A stretch of DNA of 64,000 nt from Sagittula sp. P11 (lineage in GTDB: Bacteria; Pseudomonadota; Alphaproteobacteria; Rhodobacterales; Rhodobacteraceae), in contig NZ_CP021913.1 of NCBI RefSeq assembly GCF_002814095.1, positions 186,001 to 250,000 of the forward strand, given 5' to 3'. The position numbers and the translations under genes were made by a program. The notes beneath the pieces were generated by a model. The model was not told the origin of the DNA, did no database searches, and saw nothing but the letters and a program-made list of their open reading frames with translations. Positions 26,491 through 35,438 of this stretch are shown here, piece after piece; within the stretch, counting starts at the first letter, position 1; every line of letters starts with the position of its first letter.

Positions 26491-27867
26491 ATGGCAACCG
26501 AAATCCTGATGCCCGCGCTCTCTCCGACGATGGAGGAAGGCACGCTGGCCAAGTGGCTGGTGAAGGAAGGCGACACCGTCTCGAGCGGCGACGTGATCGC
26601 GGAGATCGAGACCGACAAGGCGACGATGGAGTTCGAGGCGGTCGACGAGGGCATCGTCGGCAAGATCCTCGTGACCGAAGGCACGCAGGGCGTGGCGGTG
26701 AACACCCCCATCGCAGTGCTGGTCGAGGACGGCGAAAGCGTGGAGGACGCGGTCCGCACCGGCCCGGCGCAGCAGCCCGCCCCCGTCGACAAGACGCTGA
26801 CCTCCGAAAGCGCGCCCGCCGCCGCCAAATCGCACCCGGAGCCGGAGTGGCAGAAGCCCGAACCGGACTGGCCGGAAGGCACGAAGGTGAAGTCGCAGAC
26901 CGTCCGCGAGGCGCTGCGCGACGCCATGGCCGAGGAGATGCGCCGCGACGGCGACGTCTTCCTGATGGGGGAGGAAGTGGCGGAGTACCAGGGCGCCTAC
27001 AAGATCAGCCAGGGCCTGCTGGACGAGTTCGGGTCCAAACGTGTGATGGACACGCCGATCACCGAACATGGCTTTGCCGGGATCGGCGTCGGTGCGGCCT
27101 TCGGCGGCCTGCGCCCGATCGTGGAGTTCATGACCTTCAACTTCGCCATGCAGGCCATCGACCAGATCATCAACTCGGCGGCCAAGACGCTGTATATGTC
27201 CGGCGGCCAGATGGGCTGCCCCATCGTTTTCCGCGGTCCGAACGGTGCCGCGGCCCGGGTCGGCGCGCAGCACAGCCAGGATTACGCGGCATGGTACGCG
27301 CATATCCCGGGCCTGAAGGTGTGCATGCCCTACTCTGCCTCCGACGCGAAGGGCCTGCTGAAAAGCGCCATCCGCGATCCGAACCCGGTGGTCTTCCTCG
27401 AAAACGAGATCCTTTACGGCCGCTCCTTCGACGTGCCGGTGATGGACGACTTCACCGTGCCCTTCGGCAAGGCCCGCATCTGGCGCGAGGGCACCGATGT
27501 CACGCTGGTCAGCTTCGGCATCGGCATGACCTACGCCATGGACGCGGCAGAGAAGCTGGCGGCAGAGGGCATCAGCGCCGAGGTCATCGACCTGCGCACC
27601 CTGCGGCCCATGGACACCGAAACCGTCATTGCTTCGGTCAAAAAGACCAACCGCTGCGTGACCATCGAGGAAGGGTTCCCGGTGGCCTCCATCGGCAACA
27701 ACATCTCGGCGGTGCTGATGCAGAAGGCGTTCGACTGGCTTGATGCCCCGGTCATCAACCTGACCGGCAAGGACGTGCCCATGCCCTATGCCGCGAACCT
27801 CGAAAAGCTGGCCCTGGTCACCACCGCAGAGGTGATCGAGGCCGTCAAACAAGTCACCTATCGCTGA
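26491..27867 (+). CDS. pdhB: Pyruvate dehydrogenase E1 beta subunit with N-terminal lipoyl domain
   Basis: 458 residues, longer than a standard ~330-residue E1 beta because it begins with a lipoyl domain (residues 2-78; lipoyl lysine Lys43 in '[11 protein letters not shown]'). A Pro/Ala-rich linker (80-130) leads to the E1 beta domain from '[20 protein letters not shown]', with '[18 protein letters not shown]', '[17 protein letters not shown]' and '[17 protein letters not shown]' intact. This architecture is well known in alphaproteobacteria. The lipoyl domain is nearly the same as that of PdhC, also at DNA level, pointing to duplication or gene conversion. Confidence 0.97.
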   Translation: MATEILMPALSPTMEEGTLAKWLVKEGDTVSSGDVIAEIETDKATMEFEAVDEGIVGKILVTEGTQGVAVNTPIAVLVEDGESVEDAVRTGPAQQPAPVDKTLTSESAPAAAKSHPEPEWQKPEPDWPEGTKVKSQTVREALRDAMAEEMRRDGDVFLMGEEVAEYQGAYKISQGLLDEFGSKRVMDTPITEHGFAGIGVGAAFGGLRPIVEFMTFNFAMQAIDQIINSAAKTLYMSGGQMGCPIVFRGPNGAAARVGAQHSQDYAAWYAHIPGLKVCMPYSASDAKGLLKSAIRDPNPVVFLENEILYGRSFDVPVMDDFTVPFGKARIWREGTDVTLVSFGIGMTYAMDAAEKLAAEGISAEVIDLRTLRPMDTETVIASVKKTNRCVTIEEGFPVASIGNNISAVLMQKAFDWLDAPVINLTGKDVPMPYAANLEKLALVTTAEVIEAVKQVTYR

Positions 27868-27877
27868 GGGGGCAACC

Positions 27878-28120
27878 ATGGCGGATGAGATCGAAATCCT
27901 CGGGCTCGGCCCGCACGGCCTGCACCTGTCGCTTGGCCCCGTGACGGCACTGGCGCCCAAATCGCTGCTCGAACGCGAGATGGGCACCGTGACGGAAGAC
28001 CGGGCGATGGAATGGGCGGCGGCCCAGAAGACAGAGCTGGAAGGCGCGATGACCGCGCTCATCAACGGAGCCACGCCGCCGGCGCCCTTCGACGAGATGA
28101 CCCTCGAGACGGAGAGCTGA
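27878..28120 (+). CDS. Small protein of unknown function inside the pdh operon
   Basis: 80 residues, acidic, with no signal peptide or membrane segment: MADEIEILGLGPHGLHLSLG through 'TVTEDRAMEWAAAQKTELEG' to 'PFDEMTLETES'. It lies 10 bases after pdhB and 3 bases before pdhC, with tight operon spacing on both sides. A GAGGGGG ribosome-binding site precedes it. Codon use is like its neighbours. I recognise no family. Its place between E1 beta and E2 makes a small accessory or assembly factor of the complex conceivable, but that is inference. Confidence 0.75.
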   Translation: MADEIEILGLGPHGLHLSLGPVTALAPKSLLEREMGTVTEDRAMEWAAAQKTELEGAMTALINGATPPAPFDEMTLETES

Positions 28121-28123
28121 GCG

Positions 28124-29425
28124 ATGCCCGTGGAAATTCAGATGCCCGCACTGTCGCCCACGATGGAAGAGGGCACACTGGCCAAGTGGCTGGTTAAGGA
28201 GGGCGACACGGTATCTTCCGGTGACGTGCTGGCAGAGATCGAGACCGACAAGGCAACGATGGAGTTCGAGGCCGTCGACGAGGGCGTGATCGGCCGGATC
28301 GTCGTCGCCGAGGGTACGGCAGAGGTGAAGGTCGGCACGGTGATCGCGGTCCTTCTGGAAGAGGGCGAGACGGCTGACGACCTAGGCGCAACGGGCGGCC
28401 CCAAGGCCCCTCCCCCGTCCGAACCGAAGGAGACGCAGGCAGCCCCCGAGGCCGAGATCAAAGCCGCGCCGCCCGCGCCGGAACGCTCTGACGGGGAACG
28501 GATCTTCGCCTCCCCCCTCGCCCGGCGGATCGCCCAGCAGAAGGGCCTCGACCTGTCGCAGATCAAGGGCTCCGGCCCGCGCGGCCGCATCGTGAAGGCC
28601 GATGTCGAAGGGGCGACGGCTGCCCCCGCCGCGGCGAAACCGGCGGCCGCTGCCGCCACACCCGCTGTGGCGCCTGCCAAAGCCGAAGCGGCGCAGGTCG
28701 ATCCGTCCTCCGTCGCGGCGCTTTATGCGGACCGGACCTATACGGAAGTGCCGCTGGACGGCATGCGCCGGACCATTGCAGCCCGCCTGACCGAGGCCAA
28801 GCAGACCATCCCCCATTTCTACCTGCGCCGGGACATCACGCTGGACGCGCTGATGGCCTTCCGAGCGCAGCTGAACGAACAGCTCGCACCGCGCGGCGTG
28901 AAGCTGTCGGTCAACGACTTCATCATCAAGGCCTGCGCCCTGGCGCTTCAGCAGGTGCCGAAGGCCAATGCCGTCTGGGCCGGTGACCGCATCCTGCAAC
29001 TGACGCCCTCGGACGTGGCGGTAGCCGTGGCAATCGAGGGCGGCCTCTTTACGCCCGTCCTGCGCGATGCGCATCAGAAAACACTCTCGGCCCTCTCGGC
29101 CGAGATGAAGGACCTCGCGACCCGCGCCCGCGACCGCAAACTCGCACCCTCCGAATACCAGGGCGGCAGTTTCGCGATTTCCAACCTCGGCATGTTCGGG
29201 ATCGAGAACTTCGATGCGGTCATCAACCCGCCACACGGCGCGATCCTTGCGGTCGGCGCCGGGGTGAAGAAGCCGGTCGTAAACGCGGACGGGGCGCTGG
29301 CCGTGGCAACCGTGATGTCGGTCACCCTGTCGGTGGATCACCGTGTCATCGACGGCGCACTCGGCGCGGAACTGCTGGCCGCCATCAAGGACAACCTCGA
29401 GAACCCGCTGGCCATGCTGGCCTGA
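28124..29425 (+). CDS. pdhC: Dihydrolipoamide acetyltransferase (pyruvate dehydrogenase E2)
   Basis: 433 residues. E2 forms the core of the complex and transfers the acetyl group from lipoyl-lysine to CoA. Domains in order: one lipoyl domain (residues 2-78, Lys43), a Pro/Ala-rich linker, the peripheral-subunit-binding domain (about 127-162, '[20 protein letters not shown]'), a second Ala-rich linker, and the catalytic domain from about residue 205. That domain carries the active-site '[15 protein letters not shown]' near the C-terminus. Last gene of the operon, ending before a strong terminator. No E3 gene follows here. Confidence 0.97.
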   Translation: MPVEIQMPALSPTMEEGTLAKWLVKEGDTVSSGDVLAEIETDKATMEFEAVDEGVIGRIVVAEGTAEVKVGTVIAVLLEEGETADDLGATGGPKAPPPSEPKETQAAPEAEIKAAPPAPERSDGERIFASPLARRIAQQKGLDLSQIKGSGPRGRIVKADVEGATAAPAAAKPAAAAATPAVAPAKAEAAQVDPSSVAALYADRTYTEVPLDGMRRTIAARLTEAKQTIPHFYLRRDITLDALMAFRAQLNEQLAPRGVKLSVNDFIIKACALALQQVPKANAVWAGDRILQLTPSDVAVAVAIEGGLFTPVLRDAHQKTLSALSAEMKDLATRARDRKLAPSEYQGGSFAISNLGMFGIENFDAVINPPHGAILAVGAGVKKPVVNADGALAVATVMSVTLSVDHRVIDGALGAELLAAIKDNLENPLAMLA

Positions 29426-29458
29426 TCCCTTCGGGCCAGCCCTGCTGTGGTACAAACG

Positions 29459-29488
29459 AAAAAGCCCCGGCACCGGCCGGGGCTTTTT
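29459..29488. terminator. Bidirectional terminator between pdhC and cysE
   Basis: AAAAAGCCCCGG (29459-29470) pairs perfectly with CCGGGGCTTTTT (29477-29488) across a 6-base loop. It serves the pdh operon on the plus strand and, by symmetry, cysE on the minus strand. Confidence 0.9.
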
Positions 29489-29503
29489 CGCACTTGCACA
29501 GGT

Positions 29504-30322
29504 TCACATCCCCAGCGTTTCGCCGCGCAGGATCTGGTCCATCTCCTTGGACGGCTGATCGCAGCCCGCCTCGCCCACGATCTTCGCAGGCACGCCCGCA
29601 ACCGTGGTGCACGGCGGGACTTCCTTCAGCACAACAGACCCCGCGGCGATCCGCGAGCAGTGGCCAACAGTGATGTTGCCCAGCACCTTCGCCCCGGCCC
29701 CTATCAGCACGTTGTTCCCGATCTTCGGATGGCGGTCGGCGTCTTCCTTGCCGGTGCCGCCCAGCGTGACCGAGTGCAGCATAGAGACGTTGTCGCCCAC
29801 GACCGCGGTTTCACCGATCACGATGGAGTGCGCATGGTCGATCATGATGCCGCGCCCGATGCGGGCCGCGGGATGGATGTCGATGCCGAACACCTCGGAC
29901 GACCGCATCTGGAAGAAATACGCAAGATCCTTACGCCCCTGCGTCCAGAGCCAATGCGCCACGCGATACGCCTGAACCGCCTGGAACCCCTTAAAGAAGA
30001 GCAGCGGCTGCAGGTAGCGGTGGCAGGCCGGGTCACGTTCGTAGGTGGCGGTGATGTCGGCGCGCGCCGCATGGGCCAGATCCGGCTCTGCCGAATAGGC
30101 CTCGTCGCAGATTTCACGGATGATCTGTTCCGACATCTCGCCATTGGCCAGCTTCAACGAGATGCGGTAGCTCAGCGCCCTTTCGATCGTCGGATGGTGC
30201 AGAATGGAATAATGCACCATGCCGCCAAGCAAGGGTTCCTGCGCCACGGCTTCGTCGGCTTCACGGGCGATGCGCGCCCAGACCGGGTCGACCTCGGCCA
30301 GTTTCATGCGTGTTTCAGCCAT
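29504..30322 (-). CDS. cysE: Serine O-acetyltransferase
   Basis: 272 residues from the ATG at 30322, which follows AAAGGAGG at 9 bases; the long upstream open frame is antisense of the DksA-like gene. CysE acetylates L-serine with acetyl-CoA, the first committed step of cysteine synthesis. The alpha-helical N-domain is followed by the left-handed beta-helix with hexapeptide repeats: 'FGIDIHPAARIGRGIMIDHA' with the catalytic His, then 'VIGETAVVGDNVSMLHSVTL' and 'IGNNVLIGAGAKVLGNITVG'. The short C-terminal tail ends in Gly-Met rather than the usual Ile that docks into cysteine synthase, so complex formation may be altered. Confidence 0.95.
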   Translation of the reverse strand: MAETRMKLAEVDPVWARIAREADEAVAQEPLLGGMVHYSILHHPTIERALSYRISLKLANGEMSEQIIREICDEAYSAEPDLAHAARADITATYERDPACHRYLQPLLFFKGFQAVQAYRVAHWLWTQGRKDLAYFFQMRSSEVFGIDIHPAARIGRGIMIDHAHSIVIGETAVVGDNVSMLHSVTLGGTGKEDADRHPKIGNNVLIGAGAKVLGNITVGHCSRIAAGSVVLKEVPPCTTVAGVPAKIVGEAGCDQPSKEMDQILRGETLGM

Positions 30323-30406
30323 CTGGCGTCCTCCTTTGACCACGGCAAGATAGCAGATAGGGTCTGGGGAACGAAACGCAAATCCTTGATAGGGGCCATT
30401 GCGATC

Positions 30407-30745
30407 ATGGATGAACGGGAGGTTCGGAGATTCCGGCAGGACATCGGTAATCGGCTGGCGGCTCTCGACGAGGATGATGCGCTTGGCGAACGGAGCCAGC
30501 GGGTCGTCGAACTCGACCAGCAGTCGGTGGGGCGGCTGTCGCGACAGGATGCCCTGCTGAACCAGTCGATGGCAAAGGCCACGCAGGCGCGGCGCGACCT
30601 GTACCGGCGTGCGTTGCAAGCCGCCATGCAAAGGATCGAGGAGGGCGAGTTCGGCTATTGCGCCGACTGTGGCGAGGAGATCGCCCCTGCCCGGCTGGAG
30701 CTGGAGCCGACTGTCCTGCGCTGCATGTCCTGCGCCAAGGGATGA
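30407..30745 (+). CDS. DksA/TraR-family C4 zinc-finger protein
   Basis: 112 residues. The N-terminal two thirds form a charged helical hairpin ('RRFRQDIGNRLAALDEDDAL'). The C-terminus has the four-cysteine zinc finger 'YCADCGEEIAPARLELEP' then 'CMSCAKG'. Such proteins bind the RNA polymerase secondary channel and alter transcription initiation. It is shorter than DksA itself (~150 residues), like the small DksA/YbiI/TraR paralogues. Its last 91 bases overlap the 3' end of the convergent GTA-linked DUF7742 gene, an unusual arrangement. Confidence 0.87.
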   Translation: MDEREVRRFRQDIGNRLAALDEDDALGERSQRVVELDQQSVGRLSRQDALLNQSMAKATQARRDLYRRALQAAMQRIEEGEFGYCADCGEEIAPARLELEPTVLRCMSCAKG

Positions 30746-31029
30746 CCGATCCGGTCACGCACCAGCAGGGCGTCGGTCACCAGGGCAAGGCATTCGAGCA
30801 GATCGCTGTCGTCCGGCTTTTGCCAGGCCGCCAACGGACGGACCAGCGCCGCGGAGGCGAGCGTGCCGTTACCCCAGATCCGATGCACCCTGCCAAGGCG
30901 GCGACGGTAACTGTCGGCCATATCTGCCTCCACCATCATGCGGCGCATCAGTTCCGGACGTACGTCGCTCGGCGCGGACAACAAGGCCCGCGCCGCTGCC
31001 ATCACATCCGCCGGGCGAAGCGGTCTCAT
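30655..31029 (-). CDS. GTA-linked DUF7742-family protein
   Basis: 124 residues from the ATG at 31029, which overlaps the g15 stop (ATGA). The conserved part is 'MRPLRPADVMAAARALLSAP' through 'ADSYRRRLGRVHRIWGNGTL' to 'LVTDALLVRDRI'. This is the small gene usually found right after the host-specificity gene in Rhodobacteraceae GTA clusters; its role is unknown. It has no signal or membrane segment. Its C-terminal 30 codons lie antisense to the DksA-like gene and are low in complexity (SSSSR), suggesting read-through extension of an originally shorter protein. Confidence 0.75.
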   Translation of the reverse strand: MRPLRPADVMAAARALLSAPSDVRPELMRRMMVEADMADSYRRRLGRVHRIWGNGTLASAALVRPLAAWQKPDDSDLLECLALVTDALLVRDRIGHPLAQDMQRRTVGSSSSRAGAISSPQSAQ

Positions 31030-34000
31030 GCGGTCAGGTCGACCATTGCGAACGGCCCTGCCCCGTAGCGCGCCGATATCTGGGCCACGGCGATGCTGTA
31101 CGCACCACCGATCCCGTCCGATGTCCGCGCAAGCGCACTGTAGGTCCAGGTGGGGACAGAAACCTGCGCCTCGCGCAGCGTGCTGCTGCCCTGCATGACC
31201 CGCACGACGTAGGATTCGCTGTCCTCCGCCAGCGGCACCTCGTAGCCGTCCCAGCTGTCGCCATCGACGCGCGTGCGCCGGACCCACGTCACGGTCAAGT
31301 CCCCGGCAGCATCCAGAGCCTTGAGGTGCGCCGGCCGGTAGGGCCGCAGGCCGTTACCATCGAAGGCATGCACTTGATGCACGTAGCTCGGATCGTCATA
31401 CGGTCGCCGGGCCGGTCCGATCCTGAAGTGACGGGATACCCGACGCAGATGCCCGGCCAAAGAGATCTGCCGCGGTGCGCCGTTCATCAGGACCACCCAC
31501 GACCCGGCGGGCCAGGTGTCCGGCATCACCCCGTCCGATCCCGCCTGTCCCCGCAGGCGATGAGACAGGAGCCACCGCCCTTCTCCGACCAACGTGGCGT
31601 CGCGGAACTGGAACAGCTCCCAGTTGCCCGGCGTTCCGTCGCCGATCGCCATCAGGTTGCCGCCGGCCAGGAAGGCCTCGGACCCGATGGATTGCAACGC
31701 GCCATTCGCCAGCCGGACCTGAAGCGGACCGCCCGGGTCGATCAGACCGGGCCGCGCCGCCGCCAGCGGTGTTTCGGTGATGCCGACAACCGCGCGTCCG
31801 GCAACCAGCACATTCTGGACGTAGTCCGCATCCTGCGCCGCGTCGTATACCGCAACCGCGCCGGGCCACGGTTGCGCCGTGACCGCCAGATGCGGCGCGT
31901 GTGGCACCTCTTCTCCGGTCATCAGGGGCAGGTCCATGAACAAGGGCGTCACCGGCACGGCAGGCACGAAGGGGCGCAAGAGGGCGTTGTCCTCGGTGAA
32001 GGTTGAGGGCAGGAAGACGTCGGGCTCGATCCGCACCGCGTCGACGATCTGGTGTTCCATGACCTCGACCCTGTCCACCCGCGCCAGAACCGGACCGGAC
32101 TGCGCAGGCAGGCGCACGATATCCCCGGCTCCGACCGGCAGATGCGACGGCGGCAGGGCGAACCGCAGCGTGTCACGGGCGACGCGGGCCTCCGACAGCC
32201 AGCGTTCCGCGATCTGCCGCCCTTCGGTCCGCGTCAGGGCCAGGGGAATCTCCGTTTCGGCAATGGCGTGCGTCTCGTCGTCTGGCAGGATCGCCTCTTC
32301 CGAGGCCGCCTGATGATCCGCATCGGCAAGGACAAATCCCAGGCGGACACGCCCCGACATCTCTGCCGCACCGGCGCGGGTCTCCACCAGATCGCCGTCG
32401 AGGTCGTCGCTCACCGCCAGATCTTCGGCAGCGATCTCCACCGCGTTGCGCCCCGACCGCATCCGGAAGACCAGCAGGCCGTCGCGCTCCACCGCGTCGA
32501 ATCCGTAGGCCAGCATCAGCGGCTGCAGGGCTTTGCGTGCATCGCCGATCTGCGGCACCGCGTAGCCCCGGACAAAGCCAGCAAGCCCGCTGGTGTCGAT
32601 CTGCGTCAGGCCGACACGATGACAGATTTCGGTGACAACCGAGTCAAGCGAACGCCCCGATGCCCTGCCGTTCAGCCAGTGCCCGGCCCGATAGTTCGGA
32701 CCGTCCGACCAAAGTCCGGCATTTCCCGGAAACCACGGATAAGGCCGCGCATCCCAGGCCCAGACGAAGGCACGCGACATGTCGAGCATGGGCGCATCGT
32801 AGACCTCTGACACCGGGTTGTTGGCCGGGTCCGTCCAGTAACCGAGCAGTGCCTGAAGATAGGCGCGCTGTATGGCCTCGTCCCGAAGACCGTTCGAGTA
32901 ATACGGCAGGCTCGATTCCGAGGACTTTGGATCGAGGAACTTGTTGGGCTGGTTGGTGCCCTTGTCGACCGCCGCGCAACCCAGTTCGGTGAACCAGACC
33001 GGTTTCATCCCGGGCTCCCAGGCGGTGGGCGTTTCCTGGCGTTCGCCGCCTATGCGTTCGTGGTGACGGTTCTGCCACCAGTTGCGGATGTCCTTGTAAC
33101 GCCAGACCCACGGTTCTCCGTGGGCGTCGTCGGTGATCGGTTCGCGCCGCTGCGTCTCGCGCGCCTCGTCCGTCGGGTAGTACCAGTCGTAGCCCTCCCC
33201 GCCCTCGATATTGGCGGTGAGGTAGCCGAGGTTGTGCACCTGTCCCCAAGACGCATCGGCGTGGTCGTCGCCATCGCGCCAGTCGGACAGGGGCATGTAG
33301 TTGTCGATACCGACGAAGTCGATCTCGGGGTCGGACCAGAGCGGGTCCAGATGGAAATACAGGTCCCCCGGTGCGCCAGACGGCTGGTAGCCGGAGTATT
33401 CCGTCCAGTCGGCCGCATATCCGATCCGCACGTCCGGCCCCAGAAGCGCCCGACATTCCGCTGCCAGCGCCCTCAGCGCCGTCACTGCGGCGAAACCCGC
33501 AACACCACGGATCGGCGTCAGACCGACCATCTCGGACCCGATGCAGAAGGCATCGACGCCGCCCGCCGCAGCACAAAGCGCTGCCTGATGCAGGATGAAC
33601 CTGCGGTAGCGCCACTCCGACGGGCCGGAATACGTCACCGTGCCATCGCCCACCGCGAAGTCCGACGCCGAGGCGGTGCCGAAGAACGCGGCGACCTCCG
33701 CGTCCGCGGCGACCGTGGTGTCGGGTGAGCCTGCCCGACCGGGCGCCGTGCTCAGCGTGATGCGTCCGCGCCACGGCAGGGCCGGCTGACCGACCTCGCC
33801 GGTCCACGGGTTCTCCAGCGTATTGCCGGCGGTCTGCTCCATCAGGATGAAGGGGTAATACATTACCTTCAACCCCTTGGCGTTCATGCGGCGGATCGCC
33901 TGCACCACCGACTGGTCCGTGGGCGTGCCGCCGTAGACCGGGCGGCCTTCGTCCTCGGGAACCGTCTCGGCGGCGCCACGGGTCAATCCGCTGACCGTCC

Positions 34001-34991
34001 AGGGCATGCGCCCGTCATACGCCGTCTGCTCCACCTTCGGCTTGATCTCGCACAGCCCGCAGCGCAGATCGTTGCCGAACCAGCTCACGATGAGCGAGGT
34101 CGCCTCGCAGGCCGGAACCTCGTCGGTCAGTTGCTGCAGGGAGGTATTGAAGTCCGGCTCCTCGGACGGAGAGTTCACATTGGCCACCGCAACGCCGCCC
34201 GGCCCGGTGCCGAACAGGGCGTCGGTCGAGGCCTGATAGGCCCAGTAGACCGGCTCCGTCGCCAGTGCGTATTCTCCGGTGCCCGGGATCATCGCCACCC
34301 CGCGCACCAGATCCGGAACGTCCTTTGCGCCGCTGTCGGGGCGCGTGATCTCGAAACTGAACTGCGGAACGCGGTTGCCGTATTGCGAGAGGTCCAGATC
34401 CTCGATGACCACGTAGGCCGTGCCACGATAGGCAGGCACAAGGCCGCTGCCCTCAACCGCTTCCATCTTCGGATCCGGCAGCTGGTCGGTAGTCCCGCGA
34501 TAGACACGCATGTTCAGATCGTGCAGCGGGATCTCGGCGCCGTCCGCCCACACCCGGCCGACGCTGGTGATCTCGCCCTCGCACAGGGCAAGCGCCAGGC
34601 TGACCGAATAGCTGTACTGGCGCACAACCGGCTGCGCGGGCTGTCTGGGTGCAGAGCCTTTGCCGCCCCCGCCACCACCGCCGCTTTCATGGACGTGTTC
34701 CATGAACTCCGTCGACCAGATGACGTGGCCGCCGACACGCATGCGTCCGTAGACCCGCGCGATAGATTGCCCCTCGCCGGTGCCTGTCAGGCGGAAGCGG
34801 TCAACGTGGCCTGTCTCGACGACGTCGGACCCCTGCCCCATGACCCTCTGGTTCATGACGCGCGAGTCGATGGCACGCCCGAGGGCGGCACCGGCGAAAC
34901 GGCCCACGGCCACGGCGGAAAGGCCCAGGACCGAGCCGCCGATTGAGCCGCCGATCGCCGCCCCTGCGGCGGAAAGTAGGATCGTCGCCAT
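31026..34991 (-). CDS. GTA host-specificity / tail tip protein (g15)
   Basis: 1321 residues, the largest gene of the cluster. The N-terminus has small hydrophobic segments (MATILLSAAGAAIGGSIGGS), typical of tail-hub 'megatron' proteins. A TIM-barrel-like glycoside-hydrolase region spans about residues 430-760 ('FCIGSEMVGLTPIRGVAGFA', 'IDFVGIDNYMPLSDW', 'WFTELGCAAVDKGTNQPNKF'). Phage-tail beta domains follow. In RcGTA this protein forms the tail tip that contacts the recipient cell. Its start is 3 bases after the g14 stop and its end overlaps the DUF7742 gene. Confidence 0.94.
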   Translation of the reverse strand: MATILLSAAGAAIGGSIGGSVLGLSAVAVGRFAGAALGRAIDSRVMNQRVMGQGSDVVETGHVDRFRLTGTGEGQSIARVYGRMRVGGHVIWSTEFMEHVHESGGGGGGGKGSAPRQPAQPVVRQYSYSVSLALALCEGEITSVGRVWADGAEIPLHDLNMRVYRGTTDQLPDPKMEAVEGSGLVPAYRGTAYVVIEDLDLSQYGNRVPQFSFEITRPDSGAKDVPDLVRGVAMIPGTGEYALATEPVYWAYQASTDALFGTGPGGVAVANVNSPSEEPDFNTSLQQLTDEVPACEATSLIVSWFGNDLRCGLCEIKPKVEQTAYDGRMPWTVSGLTRGAAETVPEDEGRPVYGGTPTDQSVVQAIRRMNAKGLKVMYYPFILMEQTAGNTLENPWTGEVGQPALPWRGRITLSTAPGRAGSPDTTVAADAEVAAFFGTASASDFAVGDGTVTYSGPSEWRYRRFILHQAALCAAAGGVDAFCIGSEMVGLTPIRGVAGFAAVTALRALAAECRALLGPDVRIGYAADWTEYSGYQPSGAPGDLYFHLDPLWSDPEIDFVGIDNYMPLSDWRDGDDHADASWGQVHNLGYLTANIEGGEGYDWYYPTDEARETQRREPITDDAHGEPWVWRYKDIRNWWQNRHHERIGGERQETPTAWEPGMKPVWFTELGCAAVDKGTNQPNKFLDPKSSESSLPYYSNGLRDEAIQRAYLQALLGYWTDPANNPVSEVYDAPMLDMSRAFVWAWDARPYPWFPGNAGLWSDGPNYRAGHWLNGRASGRSLDSVVTEICHRVGLTQIDTSGLAGFVRGYAVPQIGDARKALQPLMLAYGFDAVERDGLLVFRMRSGRNAVEIAAEDLAVSDDLDGDLVETRAGAAEMSGRVRLGFVLADADHQAASEEAILPDDETHAIAETEIPLALTRTEGRQIAERWLSEARVARDTLRFALPPSHLPVGAGDIVRLPAQSGPVLARVDRVEVMEHQIVDAVRIEPDVFLPSTFTEDNALLRPFVPAVPVTPLFMDLPLMTGEEVPHAPHLAVTAQPWPGAVAVYDAAQDADYVQNVLVAGRAVVGITETPLAAARPGLIDPGGPLQVRLANGALQSIGSEAFLAGGNLMAIGDGTPGNWELFQFRDATLVGEGRWLLSHRLRGQAGSDGVMPDTWPAGSWVVLMNGAPRQISLAGHLRRVSRHFRIGPARRPYDDPSYVHQVHAFDGNGLRPYRPAHLKALDAAGDLTVTWVRRTRVDGDSWDGYEVPLAEDSESYVVRVMQGSSTLREAQVSVPTWTYSALARTSDGIGGAYSIAVAQISARYGAGPFAMVDLTA

Positions 34992-34994
34992 GAC

Positions 34995-35438
34995 TCAGCC
35001 CTCCGATGATACCTGTTGGGGAAAGGAGAAACGGGCCACGACCCGCCGGGCCCATGGTGCGCTGAACGCACTCTCGATGACCCCGTGCCCGGTGTAGGCG
35101 TGGACGAACGTGGCTTGCGGCCCGGTCGCCGCCTGAAGCCCGATGTGCTTGGCCACCGCGCCCTCGCGCATCCGGAACAGCAGCACGTCACCGGGCGCAA
35201 CCTGACCTAACGGCTTGGGCAGCAAATGAGCCAATCCCGCGCGCCAGAGCCGCTCGTCGCCCTGCGGCTCCGACCAGTCGCGGGTGTAGGGGGGCACAAC
35301 CTCCGGCTCGGGTCCGATCAGGTCGCGCCAGACCCCGCGCAGAAGCCCGAGACAGTCGCACCCCGCGCCCCTGACCGACGCCTGATGTACGTAGGGCGTA
35401 CCGATCCACGAACGGGCCGTTTCGACGACCGCGTTCAT
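34995..35438 (-). CDS. GTA NlpC/P60-family cell-wall peptidase (g14)
   Basis: 147 residues from the ATG at 35438 (MNAVVETARSWIGTPYVHQA). NlpC/P60 cysteine peptidases cut peptidoglycan stem peptides; in GTAs this tail protein is thought to open the recipient wall for DNA entry. The catalytic Cys lies in 'GAGCDCLGLLRGVW' (the C of DCLG, Cys29) and the His in 'VAKHIGLQAA'. It overlaps g13 by 4 bases and ends 3 bases before g15. Length is normal for the GTA version. Confidence 0.92.
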   Translation of the reverse strand: MNAVVETARSWIGTPYVHQASVRGAGCDCLGLLRGVWRDLIGPEPEVVPPYTRDWSEPQGDERLWRAGLAHLLPKPLGQVAPGDVLLFRMREGAVAKHIGLQAATGPQATFVHAYTGHGVIESAFSAPWARRVVARFSFPQQVSSEG

